A DNA stretch of 64,000 bases from Parasphingorhabdus flavimaris. Lineage in GTDB: Bacteria; Pseudomonadota; Alphaproteobacteria; Sphingomonadales; Sphingomonadaceae. The position numbers were made by a program, and so were the translations under genes. Positions 45,450 through 54,811 of this stretch are shown piece after piece (the first letter of the stretch is position 1; each line of letters opens with the position of its first letter). The stretch is taken from the NCBI RefSeq assembly GCF_013371215.1, contig NZ_JABWMH010000002.1, positions 62,001 to 126,000 on the forward strand, read 5' to 3'. The notes under the pieces were generated by a model that saw only the letters and a list, made by a program, of their open reading frames with translations, was not told the origin of the DNA and searched no databases.

Positions 45450-46415
45450 CTAGAATTGATCAGCAATCGCGGCCATTTTGGTCAGCCGTTTCGGCGCGAC
45501 CCGCTGCCAGCTTTTGCGGAGCCAGTCGGCAATATGATCCCAGTCGGTGTTCCCTGTGTCGAGGCGGATCGCAATCCACCCGGATTTGCCCAGAAATTTC
45601 GGCGAATAATAAAGTTCGGGATCGGCGTCGATCAGCGCTGCCTGTTCATCGAGTCCGGAGGTTTTGACCAGCAGCCCGATGCTTTCCTCGCCATATAATC
45701 TCTGGGTGAAATAGGCGAAATATTTGCCATTTTTCTCTCCGCCGACGCGCCAGCCGGGCGATCCGAAGCTCAATCGCTCCGAGCTTTCCTCCAGCGCCAA
45801 TGCGCGGTCGCGGATCTGTTGCAATATCCAGTCGGGATTGCTCTCGCGGGTGACATAATGCGCGACCGTTGCCGGATAGAGTTGATGCTCGGCGATCAAG
45901 GTTCGGCTGGCAAGGCTGTCGGCGTCGTCATCCGGCAAGATCGCGACCTCGGTCTGAGCGAGCACCGGTCCGTCATCGAGTTCCGGGGTGACCAGATGGA
46001 CACTGCAGCCGGCAACATTGTCACGCGCATCAATCGCGCGTTGGTAGGTGTCGAGGCCTTTGTATTTTGGCAGCAGGCTAGGGTGGATGTTGAGCATCCT
46101 GTCCGACCATTTCTTGACGAAACCGTCGCTCAGAATCCGCATATAACCGGCCAGGACGACATATTCGGCGCCGGAACGGAGGATCGCGTCGTGCATGATG
46201 TCATCATGATCTTCGCGGGCCATCCCTTTGTGCGGATGGGCGAAGGTCGCGATGCTCTCTGCCTCGGCCAGTCGCAAGCCCGGGGCCTCGGGATCATTGG
46301 ATGCCACCAGCACGATGTCATAAGGACAGTTGGGTGATTTGGCGGCATAGACAAAGGCTGCCATGTTGGAGCCGCGACCGGAAATTAATATCGCGATTTT
46401 GGCTTTTTCAGCCAT
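45450..46415 (-). CDS. purN: PurN formyltransferase fused to a YjbR/MmcQ-like domain
   Basis: 321 aa, about 110 longer than ordinary PurN (about 200-215). Residues 1-200 are glycinamide ribonucleotide formyltransferase: [15 protein letters not shown], the active-site run [20 protein letters not shown] and [18 protein letters not shown]. Residues from about 207 match the YjbR/MmcQ (DUF419) fold: [20 protein letters not shown] and [20 protein letters not shown]. The frame is continuous. Overlaps purM by 8 nt. The second domain's role is unknown. Confidence 0.9.
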   Translation of the reverse strand: MAEKAKIAILISGRGSNMAAFVYAAKSPNCPYDIVLVASNDPEAPGLRLAEAESIATFAHPHKGMAREDHDDIMHDAILRSGAEYVVLAGYMRILSDGFVKKWSDRMLNIHPSLLPKYKGLDTYQRAIDARDNVAGCSVHLVTPELDDGPVLAQTEVAILPDDDADSLASRTLIAEHQLYPATVAHYVTRESNPDWILQQIRDRALALEESSERLSFGSPGWRVGGEKNGKYFAYFTQRLYGEESIGLLVKTSGLDEQAALIDADPELYYSPKFLGKSGWIAIRLDTGNTDWDHIADWLRKSWQRVAPKRLTKMAAIADQF

Positions 46416-47514
46416 TGTGGGTTGCGGTCCAATCGGCGGTGGCCGACCATGTTCCGCGATTGCCGTTCACCGAACATCCCTTGGTGCCATCCCGGACATC
46501 ACCGACCCGGTGGACTTTTTCACCGGCGGCTTCGAGGTCCGATGTTATCGCATCCGCTTCATCGGGCGAGACCGCCAATATCATGCCGATTCCACAGTTG
46601 AATGTGCGCGCCATTTCCTCGGGCTCGATATTGCCCTGGGCTTGCAGGAAGGCCATCAGACGGGGCTGTTCCCAGCTCGCAGCATCGACATGGGCGTGCA
46701 GTCCGTCGGGCATCACGCGCGGAATATTCTCCAGCAAGCCGCCGCCGGTAATATGGGCAAGGGCCTTGATCCGGCCGGATTGCATCAGCGGCAGCAGCGA
46801 TTTCACATAGATGCGGGTCGGTGCGATCAGGGCCTCGACCAGCAATATATCGGGATTGAAAAGAGCGGGGCGGTCCATTTTCCAGCCCTTGTCCGCCGCG
46901 AGTCGGCGTACCAGTGAAAATCCGTTGGAATGAACGCCGGAAGATTCGAGGCCAAGCAGGATATCGCCGGCCGCGACATTTGCTCCGGTGACAACCTTTT
47001 CACGTTCGACCGCGCCAACGCAGAAGCCGGCCAGATCATAGTCGCCTTCGGCATACATGCCGGGCATTTCCGCGGTTTCGCCGCCGATCAGCGCGCATCC
47101 GGACATTTTGCAGCCCTCGGCGATTCCAGCGACAACCCGTTCGGCAATACCGTTTTCGAGCTTGCCGGTGGCAAAATAGTCGAGGAAGAACAGGGGCTCT
47201 GCGCCCTGGACGATCAGATCGTTGACGCACATCGCGACAAGATCGATTCCTACCGTATCATGCCGGTTATAGTCGATTGCCAGCTTGAGTTTGGTTCCCA
47301 CGCCATCATTGGCGGCAACCAGAAGCGGGTCATCATAGCCGGCGGCCTTGAGATCAAAAAAGCCCCCGAAGCCCCCGAGTTCCGCATTGGCACCGGCGCG
47401 TGCAGTGGCTTTGGCCAGCGGGGCAATAGCCTTTATAAGGGCATTGCCCGCGTCGATGGACACACCGGCTTTCGCATAGGTGTAAGAATCCGGCTCATTT
47501 TGCTTTTCACTCAT
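46408..47514 (-). CDS. purM: Phosphoribosylformylglycinamidine cyclo-ligase PurM
   Basis: AIR synthetase of purine synthesis, 368 aa. Motifs: [49 protein letters not shown] and [16 protein letters not shown]. Followed by purN with an 8-nt overlap, the usual purMN order. Divergent from the DUF2066-like gene over 62 bp. Confidence 0.97.
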   Translation of the reverse strand: MSEKQNEPDSYTYAKAGVSIDAGNALIKAIAPLAKATARAGANAELGGFGGFFDLKAAGYDDPLLVAANDGVGTKLKLAIDYNRHDTVGIDLVAMCVNDLIVQGAEPLFFLDYFATGKLENGIAERVVAGIAEGCKMSGCALIGGETAEMPGMYAEGDYDLAGFCVGAVEREKVVTGANVAAGDILLGLESSGVHSNGFSLVRRLAADKGWKMDRPALFNPDILLVEALIAPTRIYVKSLLPLMQSGRIKALAHITGGGLLENIPRVMPDGLHAHVDAASWEQPRLMAFLQAQGNIEPEEMARTFNCGIGMILAVSPDEADAITSDLEAAGEKVHRVGDVRDGTKGCSVNGNRGTWSATADWTATHNG

Positions 47515-47576
47515 AACTTGAGCGATTAGACAACTCGCGGCTGGATTTCCACGCCATAATCGTCAAAAGGGCGCAA

Positions 47577-48863
47577 ATGAGTATTTTGACTGACTTCAGG
47601 ATCAAGATTGCTGCGATCGTCGCTGTTGTGATGATGCTCGCGGGGACGGTAGTCTATGCCCAGCTTGAGGGTACGGAACGCGGCGTTGCGCCGCTCGCAA
47701 GCAGCGGCGATTTTGAAGTCATGGGCGTAAAGGTTGATGTCAAAGGCGACAACGCTTTCGATGCGCGCAAAAAAGGCTGGGAAGAGGCGCAGCGCAAAGC
47801 GTGGAAGATGCTCTACAAGCGCACCCAGGGCAGCGAGACCAGCGGACTGCCGGATTCCACGCTCAACACGATCGTCTACGCGATCATTGTCGAGCAGGAG
47901 CAGATTGGTCCCAAACGCTATATTGCTACACTTGGCGTGATGTTTGATCGCGCCAGAACAGGGTCCATTCTTGGCGTGGGAGGACGACGTTTGCGGTCTC
48001 CGCCCTTGCTGGTCCTGCCGGTTATGTGGAGCGGCGGTTCTCCTCAGGTGTTTGAAAACAGGACAGAATGGCAAAAGGCCTGGGCCCGGTTCCGCTCCGG
48101 CGAAAGCCCCATTGATTATGTTCGTCCCTATGGATCGGACAGCGAATCGCTGGTTCTGACCGCGGGGCAGGCCAACCGCCCGAGCCGTCGCTGGTGGCGC
48201 AATATATTGGACCAGTTCAGCGCAGCGGACGTTATTATCCCGATGGTCCGGCTGACTTATGCCTATCCGGGCGGTCCGGTCAGAGCGCGGTTCACCGCGC
48301 GCTATGGACCCGACAATAAATATATCGACAGTTTCACGCTGAAAGTGGCGCGCAGTGAAGATATTCCCAAAATGCTGGATCAGGGAATTACGCGCCTGGA
48401 CAGCATTTATTCGAGCGCCCTGTCGCGCGGCATATTGAAAACCGACCGGTCGCTGATCATCGAGGACCCGTTCAATATGGATGATCTGAACCTTGAGGAT
48501 TTTGATATTGGTGCTGATACGGTGACCGACACTGGTGAGAGCGATGCTACCGAAAGCGCTGCTGGAAATGGTGCAACGGAAGCCGGCGGCGAAACGCCAA
48601 CGGCGGCTCCTGCTGCCGCCACCAGCATATCCTTGCAGTTCGACACGCCGGACGTCGGTGCCGTAGGCCGCGGAGAATCTTCGGTGCGCTCAATTTCGGG
48701 CGTGACCTCTGCTTCGACATCAAGCCTCGCGCTTGGCGGGGTTTCTGTCATGAACGTGACCTATAGGGGCGATATAGCGACTCTGGCTCAAGCGCTTCGG
48801 GCGCAGGGCTGGCAGGTCCAGCAAGGAGCGGGCGCCTTGCGTATCAGTCGTCCCGGACAGTAA
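47577..48863 (+). CDS. DUF2066-like secreted protein
   Basis: 428-aa protein with a signal peptide or anchor (about residues 8-28) and an N-terminal domain FEVMGVKVDVKGDNAFDARK followed by AQRKAWKMLYKRT, resembling DUF2066. A low-complexity Ala/Thr/Glu linker (about 315-350) leads to a C-terminal domain ending VSVMNVTYRGDIATLAQALR. Placed between purMN and hda, as in related genomes. Function unknown. Confidence 0.75.
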   Translation: MSILTDFRIKIAAIVAVVMMLAGTVVYAQLEGTERGVAPLASSGDFEVMGVKVDVKGDNAFDARKKGWEEAQRKAWKMLYKRTQGSETSGLPDSTLNTIVYAIIVEQEQIGPKRYIATLGVMFDRARTGSILGVGGRRLRSPPLLVLPVMWSGGSPQVFENRTEWQKAWARFRSGESPIDYVRPYGSDSESLVLTAGQANRPSRRWWRNILDQFSAADVIIPMVRLTYAYPGGPVRARFTARYGPDNKYIDSFTLKVARSEDIPKMLDQGITRLDSIYSSALSRGILKTDRSLIIEDPFNMDDLNLEDFDIGADTVTDTGESDATESAAGNGATEAGGETPTAAPAAATSISLQFDTPDVGAVGRGESSVRSISGVTSASTSSLALGGVSVMNVTYRGDIATLAQALRAQGWQVQQGAGALRISRPGQ

Positions 48864-48875
48864 GGCAACGAGGCA

Positions 48876-49493
48876 GTGAGTCAGATAGCCCTACCTCTCG
48901 AACAAATTCCTTCGCCGGAGCATGACGGATATCTGGTTACTGCGGCCAACGCCGAAGTGCATCAGCATTTGCAGAATTGGCGCGACTGGTCGCATTATAC
49001 GATGATTCTGATCGGTCCGGCAGCCTCTGGAAAGACAACAATGGCAACGGCCTTCGCAAGCGAGAGCGGCGGTCTTCATCTGGAGGATGCTTCCGAGGCC
49101 GAAGATACTCAGATATTCCATCTGTGGAATCGCGCTAATGGTGAAAAGAGACCGCTATTGTTAATGTCGGAAAAGCCTGTTTCCGAATGGGGAATCCTGC
49201 TTCCAGATCTCAAATCCCGGCTCGCTGCATCATTGCATCTGCAAATCGGTCCGCCTGATCAGGCGATGATTGACGGGCTTTTTCAGAAATATTTCACGTC
49301 TCGCGGGCTAACCATATCGGAAGACGCGCTTCGTTATCTGGAGAAGCGTATGATCCGGTCCTACGCAATGGTCCGGCAATTGGCGCAGAAAATGGACTCG
49401 CTCGCGATCGAGAGCCGAAAGCCGATCAATCTGGCGGTTGCCAAATCCGCGCTCAGGTTTTTTGACGCCGGCGATAAAAAGGTGGATAGTTAG
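48876..49493 (+). CDS. hda: Hda/DnaA-related ATPase
   Basis: 205-aa DnaA-like P-loop protein lacking the DNA-binding domain, expected to promote DnaA-ATP hydrolysis with the sliding clamp. The N-terminal SQIALPLEQ resembles the clamp-binding peptide QxxLPL. Walker A is IGPAASGKTTMA, the degenerate Walker B is LHLEDASEAEDTQIFHLWNR, and LLPDLKSRLAA is the box VII-like region. Start GTG 48876, 12 nt after the DUF2066-like gene. Confidence 0.88.
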   Translation: MSQIALPLEQIPSPEHDGYLVTAANAEVHQHLQNWRDWSHYTMILIGPAASGKTTMATAFASESGGLHLEDASEAEDTQIFHLWNRANGEKRPLLLMSEKPVSEWGILLPDLKSRLAASLHLQIGPPDQAMIDGLFQKYFTSRGLTISEDALRYLEKRMIRSYAMVRQLAQKMDSLAIESRKPINLAVAKSALRFFDAGDKKVDS

Positions 49494-49496
49494 TTG

Positions 49497-51686
49497 ATGG
49501 ATACTCCTGCTCCAGAGTCGCTCGATGCGAACCTTTCGCTCGAGGATAATGGCATTGGCGCTTTTTCCGAAGACGGTGGCAAACGCTATTTCAATCGGGA
49601 GATAAGTTGGCTGGGCTTTAACGAGCGGGTGATCGAGGAGGCCGAGAATAGCGCTCATCCCTTGCTGGAGCGGCTGCGCTTTCTTTCTATTTCCGGGAAC
49701 AATCTCGACGAATTCTATATGGTCCGCTTTGCCGGTCTGGTCGGCCAATATCGCCAGAAGATCGAGGAGCGGTCGGCCGACGGGCTGACCCCTACACAGC
49801 AGCTTGAGGCGATCGCAATCCGTGCGGATGCGTTGATCGAGCATCAGCAGCAAGTCTGGTCGGCGCTGTCCAAGAGCTTGGCCAAGCAGGATATTTTTGT
49901 TTCGGCGGTGGCCGAACTGTCCGATTCTTCAAAAACCTGGCTGCGGCAGCATTTTCTCGACCAGATTTTCCCGGTCCTGACTCCCCAAGCGCTGGATCCG
50001 GCCCATCCCTTTCCGTTCATTCCCAACAAGGGGTTGAGTCTGGTTTTCGATCTGGTGAGACAATCGGACAAGCTGGGCATTCGGGAACTGGTGATGATTC
50101 CTTCGGGTCTGCCGCGGTTCATCCGATTGCCTGGCGAATCTGCCACCTATGTTTCGGTCGAGACCACGATCCAGGAATTTTCCGATATATTGTTTCCCGG
50201 CTATTCGGTGATCAGCAGCGGCCTGTTCCGGGTCATCCGCGACAGCGATATCGAAGTGGAAGAGGAAGCAGAAGACCTGGTCCGCTATTTCCGCAGCGCG
50301 ATCAAACGTCGCCGTCGCGGCGATGTGATCCGGCTTGAAATGGGGCCGAAGCTCGCCGAGCCGGTGGTCGCCATGTTGCGGGAAAATCTGTTGCATGATG
50401 GCGCCACCGAAAGCCGGATCAACGGTCTGGTCGGTGTGGGGGATCTCGACATATTGGTTGACGAAGATCGCCCGGATTTGAAATTCACGCCCTATAGCCC
50501 GCGCTTTCCCGAACGTATCCGCGATCACGGCGGCGACTGTTTTGCTGCCATCCGCGACAAGGATATATTGGTTCATCATCCCTATGAATCTTTCGAGGTT
50601 GTGATCGAATTCCTGCGCCAGGCCGCTGTCGATCCCGACGTCGTGGCAATCAAGCAGACGCTCTACCGTGCCGGCAAGCAGTCCGCGATCATACGGGCGC
50701 TGATCGATGCTGCCGAAGCGGGCAAATCGGTCACTGCAATCGTCGAGCTAAAGGCACGTTTTGACGAAGAGCAGAATCTGCTTTGGGCAAGCGCACTGGA
50801 ACGTGCCGGGGTGCAGGTCGTCTACGGGTTTATCGAATGGAAAACCCACGCGAAAATATCGATGGTCGTCCGCAAGGAACAGGAAGGTTATCGCACTTAC
50901 TGTCATTTCGGCACCGGCAATTATCATCCGGTTACCGCCAAAATCTATACAGACCTCAGCTTCTTTACCGCTGATCCGAGAGCCGCACGCGATGCGGCGC
51001 AATTGTTCAACTATATTACCGGCTATGTCGAGCCCAAGGAACTGGAACTCATATCCATGTCGCCGCGCAATATGCGCAAGGACCTGATGGGGCTGATCGA
51101 TCAGGAGATTGCCAATGTCCGCGCAGGTCAGCCCGGCATGGTGTGGGCCAAGATGAATTCGCTGGTCGACCCGGCGCTGATCGAAAAATTATACCAGGCG
51201 AGCAACGCCGGTGTCGAGATTGATCTGGTGGTCCGCGGAATCTGTTGCCTGCGGCCGGATGTACCGGGCCTGTCGGACCATATCCGTGTGAAATCGGTGG
51301 TTGGGCGCTTTCTCGAACACAGCCGGATTTGGGCCTTTGGCAACGGCAAGGAATTACCGAATGACGGGGCCCAGCTCTATATTTCTTCGGCCGACTGGAT
51401 GCCGCGGAATCTCGACCGCCGGGTGGAATATATGCTGCCGATCACCAACAAGACCGTCCATGACCAGATACTGGATCAGGTGATGGTAGCCAATCTGATC
51501 GATGACGAGCAGAGCTGGGAATTAAATGCAGATGGCAGTTACACCAGAGTGGAACCCTCCGACAAACCGTTCAACCTGCATCGCTATTTCATGACCAATC
51601 CGTCGCTCTCCGGGCGCGGCAAGGCGCTCAAGAAAAGCAACGCGGTTCCGCGTCTCAGCCTGCGTCGTCGCAAGAAAAAAGCGTGA
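49497..51686 (+). CDS. ppk1: Polyphosphate kinase 1
   Basis: Reversible ATP:polyphosphate phosphotransferase, 729 aa. N-domain YFNREISWLGFNERVIEEAE, later LKARFDEEQNLLWASALERA with VYGFIEWKTHAKISMV and YCHFGTGNYHP supplying the active-site His residues, and RVEYMLPI near the end. ATG 49497 follows GGTGG. Overlaps the exopolyphosphatase gene by 4 nt (GTGA). Confidence 0.97.
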   Translation: MDTPAPESLDANLSLEDNGIGAFSEDGGKRYFNREISWLGFNERVIEEAENSAHPLLERLRFLSISGNNLDEFYMVRFAGLVGQYRQKIEERSADGLTPTQQLEAIAIRADALIEHQQQVWSALSKSLAKQDIFVSAVAELSDSSKTWLRQHFLDQIFPVLTPQALDPAHPFPFIPNKGLSLVFDLVRQSDKLGIRELVMIPSGLPRFIRLPGESATYVSVETTIQEFSDILFPGYSVISSGLFRVIRDSDIEVEEEAEDLVRYFRSAIKRRRRGDVIRLEMGPKLAEPVVAMLRENLLHDGATESRINGLVGVGDLDILVDEDRPDLKFTPYSPRFPERIRDHGGDCFAAIRDKDILVHHPYESFEVVIEFLRQAAVDPDVVAIKQTLYRAGKQSAIIRALIDAAEAGKSVTAIVELKARFDEEQNLLWASALERAGVQVVYGFIEWKTHAKISMVVRKEQEGYRTYCHFGTGNYHPVTAKIYTDLSFFTADPRAARDAAQLFNYITGYVEPKELELISMSPRNMRKDLMGLIDQEIANVRAGQPGMVWAKMNSLVDPALIEKLYQASNAGVEIDLVVRGICCLRPDVPGLSDHIRVKSVVGRFLEHSRIWAFGNGKELPNDGAQLYISSADWMPRNLDRRVEYMLPITNKTVHDQILDQVMVANLIDDEQSWELNADGSYTRVEPSDKPFNLHRYFMTNPSLSGRGKALKKSNAVPRLSLRRRKKKA

Positions 51687-53203
51687 CCGGGGTGCTCTCA
51701 GGCAAAGCTGCATCGCCAATTTCCGCGCGAACGAAAAAGCGGCAATCCTGTCGACGAACGGCGATTGTCGATATCGGGTCCAATTCGATCCGGCTGGTCG
51801 TCTATCAGGGACCGGCGAGAGTCCCCGCGATCCTGTTCAACGAAAAGGTCATGGCCGGGCTGGGACGGGAATTGTCGACCACCGGGGCGATTGGCAAGGA
51901 TGCAATGGAATTTGCAATACGCGGCCTGAAGCGTTTTCATCGCCTGTGCACCGATATGGAGGTCGATAGCATATTGGCCTTTGCTACCGCTGCAGTGCGT
52001 GATGCCAGCAATGGCGATGACCTGCTGAAAGCAGCGCACGAAATCGGTTATGATGTCGCGGTGCTGCAGGGAGAGGAAGAAGCGGAGCTGGCCGCGCTGG
52101 GCATTATTTCAGGAATACCGGATGCGAGCGGTATCGTCGGTGATCTTGGTGGCGGCAGCCTTGAACTGGCGATGATCGACAAAGGCAAGGTGCTGGACCG
52201 CTTTTCTTTTCCGCTAGGCGTGCTCAGGGTCGCCGATTTGCGCGCCAAGGATACCGACGGCCTGAAGACGAAAATACGCAAGATGCTCAAGAAGACCGGG
52301 TGGGACAAGAAGGGGCAGCAGTTGCCCTTTTATCTCGTCGGCGGTTCCTGGCGCTCGCTGGCGCGGCTTGACATGTATGACAGCAAATATCCGCTGCCGG
52401 TCATCCACAATTATGAAATGGAACCGCAGCGCGCCCGGCGGCTGGTCAGCCGCTTGGCCCGCCTGAACAAGGACAAGCTTAAAAATGTGCCCGGGCTGTC
52501 GTCGTCGCGGATACCGACGTTGAACGATGCCGCATGGCTTCTGTCGATGCTGGTACGCTATCTCGATAGTACCAAGATGGTGGTTTCCGCCTATGGCGTG
52601 CGGGAAGGCATGCTGTTCAAGAATATCAGCAAACAGGAAGCCGCGCGCGACCCGCTGCTGCTGGCCACGGATGATACGGGCACTGCCCAGTCACGTTTTC
52701 CCGCGAACAGCAAATTGCTCGGCGAATGGATAAGCGAGATTTTCTCCGACGACCCGGTCGAGTGGCACCGTATTCGTCAGGCCGCCTGCAATCTGGGCGA
52801 TGTTGCCTGGCGCGCAAACCCCAATTTCAGGGCCGAGCGGGGGCTGGAAATCGGACTGCACGGAAACTGGGTGGGTATCACCGGGCCGGAACGCGAGATG
52901 CTGGGGCAGGCGCTGTTCACCAGTTTCGGCGGTGGCAATAATATATTCCCCGGGGGCGGACGGCTAGCCGACGAACAGGCTACAAAACGCGCGATTTGCT
53001 GGGGATTGGCGATGCGTCTGGGGCAAAGGCTCAGCGGTGGCACCCGCAATCCTCTGGAGCAGACGCGAGTCCGGAAATCAGGCAAAAAACTGGAACTGAC
53101 AATTTCCTGTGATCTGATCGATCTTTACGGCGATGCGGTTGCCAAGCGGCACGGGCATCTGGCAAGCATCATGGGACTGGAGCCGGTAGTGACCTCCGAA
53201 TAG
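51683..53203 (+). CDS. ppx: Exopolyphosphatase Ppx/GppA
   Basis: Degrades polyphosphate or pppGpp; 506 aa, ASKHA fold. Phosphate-1 loop TAIVDIGSNSIRLVVYQ, then ATAAVRDASNGDDLL and the phosphate-2 loop GIVGDLGGGSLELAMID. Begins with GTG 51683 inside the ppk1 stop, so kinase and phosphatase are translationally coupled. The C-terminal 200 residues resemble the HD-like domain of the family. Confidence 0.95.
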   Translation: MTGVLSGKAASPISARTKKRQSCRRTAIVDIGSNSIRLVVYQGPARVPAILFNEKVMAGLGRELSTTGAIGKDAMEFAIRGLKRFHRLCTDMEVDSILAFATAAVRDASNGDDLLKAAHEIGYDVAVLQGEEEAELAALGIISGIPDASGIVGDLGGGSLELAMIDKGKVLDRFSFPLGVLRVADLRAKDTDGLKTKIRKMLKKTGWDKKGQQLPFYLVGGSWRSLARLDMYDSKYPLPVIHNYEMEPQRARRLVSRLARLNKDKLKNVPGLSSSRIPTLNDAAWLLSMLVRYLDSTKMVVSAYGVREGMLFKNISKQEAARDPLLLATDDTGTAQSRFPANSKLLGEWISEIFSDDPVEWHRIRQAACNLGDVAWRANPNFRAERGLEIGLHGNWVGITGPEREMLGQALFTSFGGGNNIFPGGGRLADEQATKRAICWGLAMRLGQRLSGGTRNPLEQTRVRKSGKKLELTISCDLIDLYGDAVAKRHGHLASIMGLEPVVTSE

Positions 53204-53216
53204 TCCGATATCCTGC

Positions 53217-54407
53217 CTAATCGCTGGCCGGTTCATCGCCTTCTTGCTGATGGGTCATTTTCAATTTGCCATCCTTGACCGTGAAGCTCACCCGGCCTTC
53301 AACCAGATCCAGAGCATCCCGACCAAATTCCTCATAGCGCCAGCCTTCCAGCAGCCCGACGCCTTCGCGTTCTCCGGCGACGATGCTCTCCAGGTCATCA
53401 GCGCGAGCCAACAGACGTGATGCAACGTTCATCTCGGCCGAGCGGATTTTGAGCAGCAGTTTGAGCAGGTCGGTAACGAGCGCATTGGACTTGCCATTCT
53501 TGGGACGACGACCAATTTTCAGCGGCAGGTCATCGCGCGACAATGGTTCTGCCTGCTCGATGATATCCATCAGACGCGCGCCGATATCGTTGTTCTTCCA
53601 GCCGGCGGACAGGCCACGAACCTGTCCCAGCTTGTTTTGATCCTTCGGCGGGTGCGCGGCAATATCGGCCAGAGTTTCATCGCGCATGATCCGTCCGCGT
53701 GGCAGATCCTTCGACTGGGCTTCGCGCTCCCGCCAGGCGGCAAGCGCCTTCAGCCGACCGAGCATCTCGAGATTGCGCCCCTGAGACTTGACCCGCAGCC
53801 ATGACATTTCCGGATCATTGACATAATTGTCGGGATCGGCGAGCTTTTCCATCTCGGCGTTGATCCACATGCCGCGACCGGTTTCGCGCAATTTTTCCAG
53901 CATCATCGGGAAAATCTTGGCGAGATGGGTGACATCGGCCACCGCATATTCCAGTTGCCGCGCATTGAGCGGGCGGCGCGACCAGTCGGTAAACCGTGCG
54001 CCTTTGTCCAATGTGATCCCTAGCCAGCTGTCGACCAGATTGGCATAGCCGATCTGTTCGCTCTGGCCGATCGCCATAGCCGCGATCTGGGTATCAAAAA
54101 TCGGATGCGGGGTCTTGCCGGTAATATTGTGGATGATTTCGACATCCTGCCCGCCGGCGTGGAAAATCTTTAGGACATTTTCATTGTTGACCAGAAGCTC
54201 CATGAGCGGCCCGAGATCAACGCCCTTGGCGAGCGGGTCGATCGCGGCGGCTTCCTTGCCGTCTGATATCTGGATGAGGCAGAGAATGGGCCAATAGGTA
54301 TTCTCGCGCATGAACTCGGTATCAACGGTGACGAAATCTGCCGTCGAAAAACGGGCGCAAATATCGGCGATGTCCTGATTGTCGGTCAGCAAATTATGGA
54401 TGTGCAT
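53217..54407 (-). CDS. rnd: Ribonuclease D
   Basis: 3'-5' exoribonuclease for tRNA maturation, 396 aa. DEDD motifs: VTVDTEFMRENTYWP (ExoI), FHAGGQDVEII (ExoII) and RQLEYAVADVTHLAKI (ExoIII). An HRDC-type domain follows (AAWREREAQSKDLPRGRIM). Start ATG 54407 (MHIHNLLTDNQDI). Convergent with ppx, 13 bp apart. Confidence 0.95.
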   Translation of the reverse strand: MHIHNLLTDNQDIADICARFSTADFVTVDTEFMRENTYWPILCLIQISDGKEAAAIDPLAKGVDLGPLMELLVNNENVLKIFHAGGQDVEIIHNITGKTPHPIFDTQIAAMAIGQSEQIGYANLVDSWLGITLDKGARFTDWSRRPLNARQLEYAVADVTHLAKIFPMMLEKLRETGRGMWINAEMEKLADPDNYVNDPEMSWLRVKSQGRNLEMLGRLKALAAWREREAQSKDLPRGRIMRDETLADIAAHPPKDQNKLGQVRGLSAGWKNNDIGARLMDIIEQAEPLSRDDLPLKIGRRPKNGKSNALVTDLLKLLLKIRSAEMNVASRLLARADDLESIVAGEREGVGLLEGWRYEEFGRDALDLVEGRVSFTVKDGKLKMTHQQEGDEPASD

Positions 54408-54478
54408 TTTTATCCTATACAGCGGGCGGCTCATCCCGCAAACATTTCGTGAATGCAGGATAAAAATGGGGGGAAACC

Positions 54479-54811
54479 ATGGCATTTTGGTCACTGATTC
54501 TGATCGCCATATTGGCACTGCTGTTGCTGGGGCAGATTATGGCGCAGTGGGGGGATGCCTGTCTGGCGGTTGCCGATCCGCGACCGATTGGCGGCAAGAC
54601 CATCGAGATCACGATAATGGCCTGGGGCTTTGCTGCGCGAAGAGGGCGGGCTCTGCAGGTAGACGACTGCTATCAGCTCGGCATCAACGACATGCGGTTT
54701 TTCATGACCGGCAAGGCCGTACTGGTCTGTCTGATCACCTTCGGCTTCGTGCGGAAGGTCAGCATCGCCTATCGCTGCTATGCCGGGGACCATGACGTGG
54801 GAGAAGCCTGA
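54479..54811 (+). CDS. Hypothetical membrane-anchored protein, partner of FAD oxidoreductase
   Basis: 110 aa with an N-terminal membrane helix (about 2-23, FWSLILIAILALLLLGQIM) and a second hydrophobic stretch (FMTGKAVLVCLITFGFV). A strong GGGGGG site precedes ATG 54479. Its stop overlaps the next ATG (TGATG), so it is coupled to the FAD-dependent enzyme and may anchor or escort it. I recognise no family. Confidence 0.7.
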   Translation: MAFWSLILIAILALLLLGQIMAQWGDACLAVADPRPIGGKTIEITIMAWGFAARRGRALQVDDCYQLGINDMRFFMTGKAVLVCLITFGFVRKVSIAYRCYAGDHDVGEA

